Notes under the pieces: model-generated
What the model was told of the DNA's origin: nothing
Seen by the model: only the letters and a program-made list of their open reading frames with translations
The model's database searches: none
Source of the DNA: Rallus limicola
Taxonomy: Eukaryota; Chordata; Aves; Gruiformes; Rallidae
Reading direction: 5' to 3'
NCBI GenBank assembly: GCA_022605955.1
Contig: JAKCOZ010000003.1
Coordinates: forward strand, 14,455,331-14,519,330
DNA length: 64,000 nt
Position numbers and translations under genes: made by a program
Shown here: positions 37,601 through 51,957 of the stretch, one piece after another
Layout of the letters: each line of letters starts with the position of its first letter
Numbering within the stretch: the stretch's first letter is position 1

Positions 37601-40600
37601 CCCAGTTTCAACTTCATTTATTGACTTTACTGGCCAAAATTAAGTAGTTCTCTGGTTGCTAACATCAACCAATTGCTAAGTGTGAAGATAACAGCAAAAC
37701 CATGAAATTTATAGAGAGCAGCTGGACATTCTTGCAGTATTTTAATGCTATGATAATTTTTAACAGAAATCCCAATAGCTGTGTTACTTCTGTTAGGGGG
37801 GTAACTTTCTTTTTTTTCTCCTTTCCAGAGAAGTCATCCCTCTTTCAGTATCAAGAGGGTTGTGAGTTTTAGCCAAATGAGGACATTATCTGCAGAATTG
37901 CTTTGCTTTGATAAATGCAGTCCTCCAACTGATGCTGCCTGTCTGCCATCAGCACAGAAGTAGTAAATAAGCATTCTCTGACCAAGTTAGGACAGTGTCT
38001 TTTCACAAGTAATTGCATTTTTCCTCACCTTTATCAAGGCCTCCTTGCTAGTGAGTTTTGGGAGGGACAAGTGTCAGGGAACAGAACCATAATGAAGTAC
38101 CTGTGATTGAGCAAGGATTACATTGCTCCGTTAATTCTGTAAAAACTTGTCAGTTTGCCACCCAAATAAATGCCTAGAGTGCGTAAAACATGGAGCAGAG
38201 TGACCTCTAGAAGAAAAATCAATGGCAATTCATATTTCATATGTCTATAATTGCTTGTGAGAGCATGGCAGCAGTTTGTTTATAGAGCAGCTCATTCTAC
38301 CAGGGATTGTTTCCTGACTTTTTCTTCTTTTCAGTGGTGATTCCTCTCATGGACTGTGAATCACAGCCAGACACAGCAATAGACAAGTTTTATTGGTGGT
38401 GATTTTTTATTATTGTTTTCACATTACTGTCTTCAGAATTGCTGCACCATGCTCTTTTTGAACCAGTGCACTAATCTATAGTCACAAGTAAATCGTGTTC
38501 ACAACTGTTTCCTTGGAAGAATCCGGAAGCTCTTTTTTACCTTCTTTTTAGTAGTCAAGGGTTTATCCTCTGTGAAGTTACCCATTTGCTACTATTTTAA
38601 CCATTAAACTGAATCCATTGTGTGGCCTTCATTTGTAAGCAATTTGTCAGAGAGGTGAGGAATTCTCACAGTCTGCTAATTTAAAGACAGAATTTTGAAA
38701 ATATCTTTTTTTCTCCTTGCTTTGCTTTGCTTTGTTTTTTCTCTTTTTTTTTTACGCTGTTGTAAGATTTGTATCCCCAGTGAGGACTGAGATGTCATAG
38801 GGATAGAGAAAATGCCGCTCACTTTATGGATTACTGTTAGGTCAACAAAACTTTGGCAGCATTGATTAACTTGACAGTGAGTACAGCAGTACATTTATCA
38901 CTTATGGCTGTGCTGTAGAAAATCTAATAAGAGGCAAACAATTCCCTTTAGAGCAGTAACAGGTTCACTGTGGCTAACAGTGCATGCACTGGAAATTTCT
39001 GACTTTAAATTATACCCTTGCTGCTAGTTGGGTCATTGACTCAAAGCTACTGCACTTTCACTACTATGTTCTGTATTATTAATTTGATCAGAATTGTTTT
39101 GGCTTCCGTAAATGTGATCAAATGGCATATTGGAGTTCATAGAAACTCATAAGCATTTTTGAAGAAGGCATGCAGAAGGAGCTTGATCCAGGCTTCGTTA
39201 TGTGGAAGGGGCCACTGCCTGTTACGTTTGGGGTCTTACAAGGTTGTAAAAGAATAATTTTGTACTGTTGCTTACAAATCTGCCTCTGATTCACAGATTC
39301 ACGTAAAGCGAAAGCCCAAGCCTGTCTTACATTTAAGAAATTTCATTGATTGGTCAGAATGACTGTTTTCATATGTTCAAATGTGTGCTTTATTAATTAC
39401 TCCTCCTTACCCTAAAAACTCTATATAAGGTGATTTATAGATGCAGTCTTCCAGTTGTCTTGTTTTTGTAAGAATTATGAGAATTGAACAATGGACAAGA
39501 GATTTTCTGTCTCACTTGTGTGTAGCTGCTGCTGCTTGACTGCAAGTTAGTGTTTGGTTCTAATCTGATTGTGAAACTATTTTTTATTCAGTATTGCTTG
39601 GTTTCACCCAAATAAATCTTTTATGGTAGCCTGTGAAAAGTACATGTAAAGCGTCTTTGCATGGCAAATCTAGAGAAAATAAGCTTGGGGGTTTGTCTTT
39701 TTTTTTTTTTTTTGTAAGTCTTGTACTTGGTAGTTTGCTAAAATGGAAACCCTGCATAAGGTGTTGTTTTACAGAAGTGTTCCAAGCTTTTGTCTCCAGT
39801 CAAATAGCCAAAATAAGGAAGTATAATTCCGTTTCTAGGTTCAAGCAGGACAGAAAGTATAGTATTAAGGGCAAATCAGAACATACAGTTTACAACTAAA
39901 TTTGTGGTTTTGTTTTTGTGATATAATCTGTAAAATTGCTTTTTAAATGAGAGAGCAGTTAATTTCTTTTTAATATTAGGATAGATAGCTCACTAAAGAG
40001 CCTTTGTGAGTAGCAACTGTTATTTCAGGTACTTTGTGTTATTTTAGGAAACCGTTTAAATTGGACGTTTTGTTCTGCAACATCTGTAAAAATGATGTCG
40101 TTTTCTTTGTTGGGAGAGAAGTATTCTACTTGAATCAATTGTCAGGAGGCTTAATGTAATAAGGCAGTTTGTGGTCTGACTAAAAGAAACACTGTGCAAA
40201 AGAAATTCCCATAGCAGTTTGTTTTTAACAGAAAAACTGAGTTCACCTGAAACATAAATACATTGAAAACCAAGACTTAATAAGGTAGAGCAGCTTCAGA
40301 AGGAAAGAGTGTGGGTTGCTGTCCAAAGTATGTCTTGTCATGACAGTGATTTAACTAAATATCTGCGTTAATGATAGCATAGCTCTGTCAACAGCAGCGG
40401 ATTCTTTCCAACAAATGATCAGTTAGGCTGACATTAGTAGCCTTTGCATAGTGAAGGTGAAAAATACAATTAAAATAGTGTTTCGTTCTCCTTTTTTTTT
40501 AATTTGCAGGATAGGAGTTGTGTTTCACTCTCTTCTCTTAATGCATTTTAGAAGCAACAAGACACATTTCCACACTTTTTCCTAGGTCCGTACAATAAAG

Positions 40601-43600
40601 GAGTTACCCTACTGCCTGCCTTACTGAACAGAGACCTGATATTGATTAACTATCACACTGGCATCAGAACTACTCTTAGGATTCAATTTTTTTGTTGTTT
40701 TGCATATTTTATTGATCAAAAGTGGTAAATGAGCATCAAGCGTGCAAGAAGACGATGAATTGTTTACTTGCATAAAATAACCTTTCAATAAGGGAAGATG
40801 CATTGCTCACACTTTTGGTGCTGTTCTGCTGCCCGAAGCAGATGGCATTCAGCTGCTATTGATTTGCTCCTATAGTTACAGAGCAGCATGTAACAAGGCA
40901 TGCTCATTTCTCTGAAAGAGAGGTGAGGTTTTTTTGCCGGGGTGGCAGGAGTGAAAAAGGAAGGACAGTGTTTTTGGGATTGGTTTGGGGTTTGGGTTTG
41001 GTTTTTTTTTTGCAAGAAAAAAGAAGGTAAAACCTTGCAATTCCTGTTAGCAGCTCTTTGCAAACCAAAAGCAGGGTTTGTATGCTTGCAGAGAAAGGGA
41101 GTTACTGTGTTTAGCTCTCACACTTATTATAACGTTAATTCGCACTGCAGATTGAATGCATGAGCAAGTACTTCAGATCGTAAAGAATATCCACAATTCA
41201 GTATCGCAGACTCTACAGCACACTTCTTAGCTGATATATTTTTTATTTATGCGTGTTTTCTTCTGCTTGTATAAAGACTGTCAACTTCTTAGCAAGACAA
41301 AATCATACTGTGGTATTCAGGGAGTGATTCTGCAAACAGTTTGTTTCACTGAAGAGTAAAGCATTTAACAATTTGCTGTTGTGTGTTTCCTGCCGTGGGC
41401 CTCAGGGGAAAGGGACAACAAGAGCTTTCTCTGAAAAGATTATTTGAAAGGGTATTTAGTGCAGAATTTTGGCACAGGCAAGACCTTTAATTGTTGTAAA
41501 ACTATTAAAAATGTAGATACATGATAGAAGAGAGTTTCAGTAAATAGACCACAGGAATGGTTGTTCTAAGACAAAATGTTTTAGATAATTCAGAGTCCTA
41601 TTTCAGGAAAAGTCATATGGGGTGTGTTATGTATATGGTACTGAGGAGTGGGCTGCAGTCCTCAATCAATCTGTTTTGACACAGAAATCACCCATGTGTC
41701 AAGATCCACAAGTGTGGTAATATGAGGGTTAAGAAACTCAGCCTCTTGGTGACAAACCTAGACCAGTGAAATGTTTTGATCACATATTAGTCTTCCTTGC
41801 CCACCTGACTTCTGCAGCAACTCTTGCTGAACATTCTTGAGCATCTTCCTGCTCTAATATTTGGGAAAATAAAATAATTTAGTCCTGTATGACTGCCCAG
41901 CTATCCTCTGTGTCATTAATATAGTCTTCCTTTTTAATGAAAATAATCCATGAATTAAGACTGCTGGTCATTCTCACAGCATAGTTAGTAACTAGATATC
42001 TATCAAGAATTTAATTTAAACATGCATATTAGTGTCTGTTAAAAAAATGTCCTACTTCATCTGTTTAAACTTATGTTCTCTGACATTGATTCCAGCTTCC
42101 TTGTGTAATTTATGAAATGTTGTCTAGGCTTTTTTAATGTCCTTATGGTTAGATGTCACTACATCTTGACCATTTGTTGGGCTACTTCTGTAGCGTAGGT
42201 AGACAGGAAGAGATTGTCTGAATTATTATTTTAACCTGTTGGTTTCAATCCAGAGTAGAAATTTCTTATTAATGTTTTTCAAATCAACGTTGCGTGAGTT
42301 TTTTCAGAAAGCAGATCCTTTTAAATCAGCGGCAGATGCAGTCAGCACAGCATTTGCCACACTGTTCCAAATTGATTTGGTCTTGTTCTCCTGTGGGATT
42401 AGAGAAATGTTTTAAATGTAAGAATTACTAAAAACAGAAGTTAATTTAATGGGACCTAGAGAAAATGTATGTTTTTTAACAGAGTTTTCTCTTTTACAGT
42501 GGTTCTGTGATGATATCAGTTGCTTTCACAAATTAAAACAAATGCATTTATATTATTGTTCTATTCCTCTGGTGTCTATTTTTACTGCTAGGACTGACTC
42601 CAGTTTTCCTCAGACTCCTGTTCCTCTCATTTCTGAGTTTCTTAGTGGTCAAAACTTACTTGTGCTTCTTTGTCCTTGTGTAAGCAATCATCTCATTAAG
42701 TACAGAATTATCTACAGTGTAACTTGTTACTATATTAATAATTCAGGGAGAAAAAAGAACCCAGAATTTTACCTTGATTTTGCTGCAACATGTATTTTCT
42801 TGTTAAACTGATTAAAATTTAATGTAAGCTTCAGAGTTTTTAAAATTAAGCATGCTGATTTCCTTGCAGTTACTCTTCAAACATTGCAAAATAGCCTAAA
42901 GTCCATATTCAACATCCCAGTTTGTGCTGAAAGGGCTACCAACACTGAAAACTGAAGAACAAAAAAAAAAAACCCCAAACCCGTATTAGAAATCTAAATA
43001 TATTTGGTCAGCTATGTTACCCCTTCTTTACCTCTGCAAAAAATGACACAATGAGTTCATTAACCCCAGGTGCAGTGAATTCCCTGTGCTTTCTACATTC
43101 TCTTGTTTGGACTTTGGAGTGGGTACCTGCTGCTTAGTCTAATTAGTTTCAAAGGGAATGTCGAGTCACTTCTCAAGAGTTTACTGTGACCCAAAACCTC
43201 TGAGAAGAAAATATCAGGGAGACAAAATGAGAAGTTATTGTAGAGTTGAATAGCACTTTTGTTATAGTAGCCTGTGGAAACAGTGCAGATGAGGAAATCA
43301 TCCTCAGATGATTTCTAGATTTTTTATGATATATTTGCACAAAATTGTCAATCTTGCGCCTTCCGCAGTTTTCATCAACAACCTGACCCTTACCTAGTTC
43401 CCAGCAAAATAAGTTAGAACTGTGGGATGTTTCCTCTGAAGCAAAAAAAAAAGAAGTGAAAACACTATTTTAGGGGTATCTGTGAGGGCTTCAGTATTTT
43501 TATGGGCTTTTTCAGTTCTATTGAAGGTGGTGTTATTTGACCATGACCACACTATCTGACAAAAAAAAAAATCCAACATTCGATTCAATATTTGTGTCTT

Positions 43601-44890
43601 CACAGAATAGTCTGTGACATTATCCAGCAAGTGGGGTTTTTCGGGGATCAAGGGCAAGTTGTGCATGCTGCAGAGCTACTCCTCTGTTCCTTTGACTGCT
43701 GAGGTGTCATTCTGTTGCATTTGGCTCTGAAGAGTGGCATACAGCTTGTTTCTTTCATCACTGCCTTACTCATAGGCCTTCCTCGTTTTAAAGGTCTACT
43801 TACAAATCATAATAGATACAGTGGATAGAAAATATGGCTGTGTAGGAAAAAAATATTCAGTGCAGAAACAGGTAACCTTTTTTTCCAAACTCCTCTTTGA
43901 AATAAAACATAATAATGTGAGGGAAAAAAAAGTTATGTATCTTAGCATGACCAGAAAGTAAACATGAAAATACAAACCCTGCAGTGGTTCTGCAACTAAA
44001 ACTGTGTTCTGTTAAACTTTTTAATGAAGTGTGAACTACTTCAATGTATCTCACAGCCTGCCTACATAAAACTACAACTGAATTGCAATAACAGCCATTT
44101 AACTTTCATTTTACATTCAGAAATGTATTTTCTTTAGGTAATTTGTGTTCAACACAGGTAAAAAACAAGGCAAAGCAGTATTTGGTTCTAAGTGGCGTTT
44201 TAAGTTTTCTTTAAACATTTGTTACATTTCAGTAACTATTTTCTGTTTCATATTTATTTGGCCTAGTAGTATTTGGCTTTGCAGATCTTTAAGCAGTGCA
44301 TATATTTCTAAAATAAAACTTCTCAAAGTAGACAAGAAGAAAGAAGTGTTGGATTATCATCCCTGCGTCCCTTCTTCATTGCCTGCAAATGGGCATGCTG
44401 GCTGGCTGCCTACCAGGTCAGGCTCCAGCTCAGCCCTCTCTCCCTGGCAGTGCTTCCACAAAGCAGAACTGAGCTCCCATGTCCCCCCCAGCAGTCCTCC
44501 ACCCTCAGCATGGGTGCACAAAAAGCTGACAAATTACCTTTCAACATGGGGTTTTGCTGGGTGAGGACTGGGAGGTGGGAGCAACCTTTTCCAACCACCT
44601 GAGTGGCACAAAGGATGAGTAAAGTGGAGGGCAGAGAGCGCGATTTGGCCCGCTCCCAGCCACGCTCCATCTTCCTTCTCTGAAAGAGCCATCTGCTACT
44701 GCAGACTAGTACAATTAACCCTGTAACTCAGCTGGCATAGTGCAAAATAATAGTTGGGAGCAGATTAGACCAGATTCCTCTGGGAAAATAGCCTGCATCT
44801 GATAGTGCTTGTAAGTAGATATGTGAGAGAGAACAGAGAGAACGTGCTCTGATAATTCCTCCTTAATACACTCTGTATTTCCATTCATAT

Positions 44891-45022
44891 TCTTAGTTCA
44901 ATGAATTTCTCATCCATCAGTCTATTCAGTCTTTTCTTAAACACGTACTTATTTTCAGCATCTACAACATCCTCTGGCCCGTACCACAGCGAGTCCCTCC
45001 CTCTATGTAAAGCTGCCCCTTG
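44891..45022 (-). mobile_element. Ancient CR1-like 3' fragment
   Basis: The plus strand reads TCTTAAACACGTACTTATTTTCAGCATCTACAACATCCTCTGG, then CCACAGCGAGTCCC. This resembles the reversed 3' region of an old amniote CR1/L3-type LINE, in which a stretch like ATCCACAACATCCTGTGGC...GAGTTCCACA is typical. Divergence is high. An (AAT)n repeat follows immediately. Confidence 0.5.
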
Positions 45023-45023
45023 T

Positions 45024-45062
45024 TAATAATAGTAATAATAATAACAATAATAATAATGATGA
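45024..45062. repeat. (AAT)n microsatellite
   Basis: About a dozen AAT/AAC-type triplets with a few interruptions (AATAATAGTAATAATAATAAC and onward), immediately next to the old LINE fragment. Confidence 0.9.
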
Positions 45063-45364
45063 CTACTTAAAATAGTTTGTTTATTTTTAATAGTTTCTAA
45101 TAAAATTTTGCTTTGCTTCTTCAAATCACTGCTGGTTAATGAGCTTCTCTTTTGAGAGATACACTGTTAATTCAGGAAATTCATCAGTGAGTTCCCTTAG
45201 GTCATTTGGAGGAATAGTGTGGGATCCTGCTGACTTCTTTCTATAACTCTACTGTGTATTTTTTGACCTTAATTAGAAACATACTTTGATGATGTAATAA
45301 ACAAATCCCTGAAACTAAAACTGTATGCTAAGGGTTCAGAGTTTAATATTGGCAGTGGTGAATG

Positions 45365-46427
45365 CTGATGGCTTGATGATAGCTGCCCATGATGTGGCCA
45401 GAGGTGCTTTTCACTGGGTAAAAAATGGCCACATGTCCAGGCCCAAATTACTGTGGTGAACGATGTTAAATCCAGTTGGTGGCTAGTCAGAAGCAGTGTT
45501 TCCCAGGGCTCAGTATTAGAACTCGTTCTTTTTAACATCATTATCAATGATGTGGACAAGGGGATTGAGTAAGTTCACAGATGACACCAAGTTAGATGGG
45601 AGTGTTGATGTGCATGAGGAAGCCTTTGCAGAGGAATCTGCACTGGCTGGGTTGATGGGCCATGGCCAACTGTATGAGATCCAACATGGCTCAGTGATGG
45701 GTCCTGCATTTGGGTCACAACAACCCCATGCAATGCTACAGGCTTGGGGAAGAGTGGATGGAAAACTGCCTGGTGGAGAAGGACCTGGGAGTGCTGGTGG
45801 ACAGCAGGCTGAACATGAGCCAGCAGTGCCCAGGTGGCCAAGAAGGCCAACAGCATCCTGGCTGGTGGCAGGAATAGTGTGGCCAGCAGGACTAGGGAAG
45901 TACTTGTCACTGGTAAGACCACACCTTGAGACCTGTGTTCAGTTTTGAGCCCCCCACTACAAGAAAGACACTGAAGTGCTGGAGTGTGTCCAAGGAAGTG
46001 CAGTGAAGTTGATGGAGTGCCTAGAGCACAAGTCTTATGAGGAGCCACTGAGGAAACTGGTATTGTTTAGACTGGAGAAGAGGAGGCTGAGGGGAGACTA
46101 TGTCACTCTGTACAACTACCTGAAAGGAGGTGATAGTGAGGTGGGTGTTGACCTCTCCCAAGTTACAAGTGATAGAAGAAGAATTGGCCTCAAGTTGTGC
46201 TACAAGAGGTTTAGATTGGACATTGCAAAAGATTTCTTCACCTAAAGGGTTGTCAATCACTGAACAGGCTGCCCAGGGAGGTGGTGGAGTCACCATCCCT
46301 GGAGGTATTTAAAAGATGCATAAATGTGGTACTAAGGTTTAGTGGTGGCTTCAGTAGTGTTAGGTTAACATTAGGACTTCATCTTAAAGAGGTTTTTTTG
46401 CAACTTAAATCATTCTATCATTCTAAG
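45365..46427 (+). mobile_element. CR1 LINE, degraded, RT palm to 3' end
   Basis: From about 45430 the CR1 order is clear: TTAAATCCAGTTGGTGGC, TCCCAGGGCTCAGTATTAG, a motif C relative [12 protein letters not shown] (45565-45600), the HNNPMQ-like block in a shifted frame, CTACAGGCTTGGGGAAGAG, CACTACAAGAAAGACACTGAAG, CTTATGAGGAGCC, and a 3' end CATTCTATCATTCT near 46427. Frames change repeatedly (45547-45948, then 45976-46245), so many indels have accumulated. The 5' boundary is uncertain because 45365-45430 is rearranged. Non-functional. Confidence 0.92.
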
Positions 46428-49400
46428 ATACGGTTATCACATAACTATGAAGACAGCAGCATATACTAGTAGCATATACTATTTACTGGGTCAGTCAATA
46501 CTGAAGAAACACTTATACATTTTTAAAATCTAGAACTGACCTTTTTCACTACCAGATTAATTTGCCTTAGCGTACATATTTGTGATAGTCTTTAATTACC
46601 TGATCAGGTACTGTTTTAAGTTTTTGATTCTTTTTCCTATCTGACTGCCTCCGCAGTGCCCAAGGTTCAGCATAGAAGGTTTGACTGTTCAGGAAACAAG
46701 ACATCCTACCAGTGCCCAAACTTTTCAGGTGTTGCTGTTTGTGGTGTGAATGTTGGGTGTTTGGGTTTGATTTTTTGTCCATTACAGCACACTTGTGTTT
46801 CATTCCTTTAAGCTTTCAGGAAACAGTACTGAATGTTCAAATCCCTTCTGCTTTACTTTTTGTATTATGCACTGTAAACACAGTTTCTTTTTTCCAAAAC
46901 TTCTTCCCCTGTACTCTTGAGAAGACTTTTCCAAGCATAACTGATTTTTTTTTTTTTACTGTCTTGGTTGTGTATTTTCTGGATCTACTTATTGATATAT
47001 ACATATATATATTATTGTCTAAGATATTCCTGCACCTGTTTGTTAGCAGCAGCATTATTGACATGGTCTTAATTATTTGTTAATTGCCCATTGTCTTAGT
47101 TGTTCATTGACTTTAAAAAAACCCACTTCAGTCATTTTAAAATGAACATTTATTTTGGTGTCTTTGCCACTAATGTATCTTCTTATTCTTTGTACTGTTT
47201 TTTCCTATTACTTATTTTTAAAAGCCTTTGTTGTTCTTACTAACTTTTTTTTTAATATCATTAACTCATCCTGCCCTTCTGCTTCTTTTGCTTTTGCTCT
47301 GTTGATTTCTTCATTTCTCATCCAGCTTTGTCTTAACCTCTAGTCCTTTGAGCAGTGTCTCAGGAAATTATATTGACTGCTTCCTTTCATTTTTATTTTT
47401 CAAAGGAACTGTGCTCTGTTGCACTTTGTTTCTAATCTTTCAAGGGCTAGTCTTCTGTTTTGCTGCAGAGAGGTTCACTGTTTGCTCCCATTGCATTATG
47501 TTCCCAGTTTTCAAAAAAAAAATTCAATATTGTGTTTTTCACATCAAATGGGTTATACTGGTACACTTAGCCTCAAGTCAATCCACTCTGCACTTACTAG
47601 TAAAATATTAGTTGGAACTGTAAATGTGTAATTAACTAGCTTTCTAACTAAAGTACTCATTACCTTAAAAGTTACTTGGTAGTATTTTTGATCAGTGAGT
47701 AAAGTGTTTTAAAGTTGTGTTAGGTAGGCTTAAGTATAAATGCTAAAAGCTCACAGACACTGTCGTGACTTTCTGCATACACTTTTTCAGTCATGGTCCA
47801 GCAGTTTTTTAACCTGTTGGGCTTCCCTTCCATATAGTTCATTTATCCTCAGTGTAGTTTGAGAATGCTGTGATAGATGGATTTGTCAATCAGGAGCTAC
47901 CTGGTGAGGTTTAAGCTCACTGGAAGTATAATTGATCTGAAACTTAGTGCAGGAATTTTTCTGCTGGTCTCCAGTCTTGAGGTTCAGAGGTGCAATTCCA
48001 TCCTGCACCCGATTTTGGTTGGCTTTTTTTTTCCCCTTTTCACTTTTGTGACTTCAGATTAACTTTCAGATAGTAACATATGGATCTTTGTTGCCATGTC
48101 ATATCCACAGTCAGTATCTTACTGCATTTGAGCCCTGCTCTGTAGATGGCGTGCTGTTTTACTTGCCTTTGATATGCAGCCTGGGAGTGTTAGCCTGCTG
48201 GTACTTCATATGAAGGTTCACTTCTGTGTCATTGCTTGTATGTTTTCATGCTTCTTGTGTCTTTTTACGAAGTTTTAAGCATGTTTGATAACCTCCTCCT
48301 GTTCTTAGAAAACTGCCCATCAGTGAATGTTCCTGGTGGCAATGAGATGGGGCGAGCCTTTACTATGACAACCTCAGTGGCAACTTAGAAATAATTGTTG
48401 TTGATAGCCTGCAGCAACATCCTCACCAAATAGGGGAGTGTCTTCATAACCCTTCACAATTGGTAATATAAAACATTATTGTGTCTGCTATTTTTTAAAA
48501 AGAAGGAAATCTTGCTCTTAGAATTCTGGTTTCTTCGTCTACTTGGTTTTTATTAATGTGTTCTTTTGGTAACCTTTTTATCATTTCATGGGCTGTGCAA
48601 AGCAGTTCAGGAAAAGCAGGTTAATAGAAGAATATACTCTCTAAAGTGTTCTAAAAGATGTGGGTTTTGGTCCCAGTGGAGACTGACACTCCAGCCTACT
48701 TACTGTAGCTGGAATGTATTGATTTTCTTCTCCCCCATTTTAGCTGCACCGCTGAATTAGGTATTGTGAAGCATCTTTCCCTGTGAAGAGAGGAAAAAAC
48801 TGTCATGAACTTTTTCACCCTAATAGTACAGCATTTCAAACTAAACCCGATTGAATGGAAAAGTCTGTAAGGACTCTTAAAAACCTTGTAACTCAGCTCC
48901 CCACTCTCATTTCTTCCCCTTCAACAGCTATTCCAGAAACCTTGAAGAAGTGTGGTAGATGATTTTAAGAAATTAATTTTTAAATCTTTTTTCACTGAAA
49001 ACAATAACAATAAAAGTAATAACACAAGTCTGTGGGAACAATGCAGTCTTGTGGCATGATCTCCTAAGGTTAGCAAAGTGGTCTTGTTCAGATTTTCAGC
49101 AAGATGTTCAGTTACTGTTATAATTGGCTGATGAGTAGGTTTGGACCTAACTAGAATGCCAGTGTTCGATTTCACAGTGTCCTCTGTGAAGATATGTCAC
49201 CATTTACCCTGGCTTTAGTGACAATTTTCTAAAAAGGAAACTCGTGGGAAATCATTATGCTGTTTATATGTCTCCCTTGTTGGAGAGCATTATCCTGTGA
49301 TATTTTAGCACTGTTTTCCACTGCATGATGGCATCTAGCTAAGGTTAAGGCAGAACAAGTCCCTTTGCAATTTGTGACTATATTTTACTTGCTGAAGGAG

Positions 49401-51957
49401 AAAAGATAACCGACAATTAAGTATTTCAGATGTCACTGAAAGAACATGTGCAACTAATCAATGGCATCCTTAGGGAACATGATTTTATGAAACTGATAAG
49501 GTAGAAAAATTGGGATTTTTCTGATTTGTGTTACATAATAATAATTGCACCCTTTCGATGAAAAAGACATTTCTGCTGATGTAAACATCAGGCTTTCCCT
49601 TGTGTTTTGGGGTTTTTTTTTGTGGGATGGTTGTTGGGTTTTTTTTTACTGAAGCATAGAGTAGTTCATTAAAGTGTGACAGTAACAGATAAACAACCGT
49701 TTACAATTTTCCAAGAAAATATGGTGTTTATACTCTTTAGTTCAGCTGAAATCAATGAGTATTTCTGGAGTCACTTCCCAAATAACTTGCCAGAGGTTGT
49801 GTTAAGTGGTTTAGTTTGGGGTTTTTTTATTTATTTTAGGAAGGAAATACACGTGCCTTTTTTCATTTCTTAAATCAGCCTACTTAGTACTCAGGGGCCC
49901 ATATTTGAAACTCATTGCTATGATCGCCGTAGAATTCAGATCTATTAGAAATTCACAGTACTATCAAAACCACTGTGGGGTTTTATTTTTTTGAAAATAT
50001 GTATCTTTAAGTTTCTGATTGGAGACCAAACAAGGTAGTGTCATGTGTCATGTGTTCACTTGAACAAAGGCTGTGGTTGATCATGTCACATCACAAGTTA
50101 TAGATAGTGGTTTGGCACTTAAGCTGCTGGTTCCTTTTCTGCTCAGCTATTATTTAAAGGTCAAGTCTGCAAAATACATATTGCTTACTAGTTTTCAGTT
50201 ACAAGTCAAAAATCTGTTGTGTTACAGATTGTTCCAGGTAAATTAAGCCAATTATGATAACACTTATTTCTGATTTAATAGTATTTTTTGGTCACCTTAA
50301 ATAGGAAATGGAGAATGCTTACATTTTTCTCTGGACATACACTTTAGGCCACCACCAGAGGTAGGAAATGCAGCTAGGCAGACACACCTAATCTTGTGTG
50401 GCTAGCTTTTTGTTGTTGATGTTGTTCATAGGGGTGTTTATTTTGCTTGTCCTTTGGTTTCTACCGTCTATATTAAACAGCTGGATTATGTGCTGGCTCT
50501 TTTTTAATAGCAAAGCCAAGGAAGTTAAAAAATTTACCCTCTTATTAGTATAACTAACTTGTATCTTTTTTTTTTTTTTTTATTTCCTTAAAATGTCTGT
50601 CACATTACCTCAGTTGAAAAATCGTCCTCTGTTCAATGCATTCATTCCTTCCTTCATAAAATTCTGGAAATTCCCAGTCAACAGAGGCAGCATCCAAAAT
50701 ATGGTGTGCTGGAAAATTGTCTTTTTTGTTTCTCTACAAATTCTACATTTTCAAGTTTATTATTTCTAGCAGAATTATTGACAGTTAACAAACTACATGG
50801 ATTAACATCCTAAAACAACTGCTATTTGCTTACATCTTTTTGTGAAATAAATGTGGTCAGGGCAGGGTTAGCAGGGCTTGGGTTGACTCAATGCATGTCA
50901 TGAAAAGTCCCTAAAAGAAATAGAATGAGATATTAATCTAGAGTTAGTGGAAATGGAAACAAATAGGTTTGTAAGAGTTGTCAGGAGTTTTCCTTTTATA
51001 CAGTCATGTATCCTTCTCTTCCTCCCCAACAATCACTGCCTCAGCAGGCAGCTCAACTTTTGTAGAAGGCTGTTAAGAGGCCTAAGTATGAGGTTGCATG
51101 TGAGCATTGGATGCCTTCAAACATCTTTATAGAATTTTTTGCAGTTCATTGCATAGAATTATAAGATGGTATTATTTGAGCAAACCATACATATTGTTAT
51201 GCAATTCACACACCCTCTGAATATGCATCCACCTCCACCCTCCTGTGCATAACCTGAATGCACAACAGGATAAATTTTGCAGCAGCAGAGAGCTGATTTT
51301 GCAGAATGCAAATGAAGTGGCATTTTTTAATGCAGCATCTTCATATAGAGGTGAATTGAAAGGCTTAACACTTGCCAGCACTTCAGACCTCCCTGTTACA
51401 TCCATTAAAATCTAGAACAGAAAAGTTCAAAAGCTGTCTTTTTCTCTGTTGGTTTTTTTTTCAGGGTTGGCCTTAGCTGCTGACCAAATGTAGACTCTGA
51501 ATTCAAATTTGCAGATGTAAAATAAGACAATACCCGCTTCTCAAATGTCTGTTTTCAAATGTCTTTCAAATTTATGCACATCCTACATAATTTTTACACG
51601 AACTGGGGTGTCATTGCACAAATGATCAAATTATTTGCTATAAAACCTGCTGTATAATATAGATATCTCTAGATGTCTCTTTCAAACTTTTTTTGGGGGG
51701 GCATGGGGGAGATCCTGTTACCCTCTAGATAATGATACCGTAATGTAGAAGAATACGTATGTGGGCATACATTACCTCCTGAATGCAAGTAGAGTAATGT
51801 TTCTTCCCATCACCAGGCTTGTTTCTTCTCTGGGTTTGTTTCTTCTAATGTGGATGTGAAAATTAATGGGATAGGCATGGGTAGCTTTACTTGTACAAGT
51901 TGTTTTATTTATAGTGAAGTTTCTCCCGTGCATATATTCGCTCCTCATCAGACCTTG

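Noticed and set aside
45547..46048. Plus and minus ORFs of 133 and 157 codons
   Set aside because: Shadows of a frameshifted CR1 copy.
46712..47083. 123-codon ORF with hydrophobic runs
   Set aside because: It is T-rich DNA giving Phe/Leu/Ile by composition; no start context, domain or splice sites.
51307..51314. Isolated POU octamer ATGCAAAT
   Set aside because: A few such 8-mers are expected by chance in 64 kb of AT-rich sequence and no other motif clusters with it.
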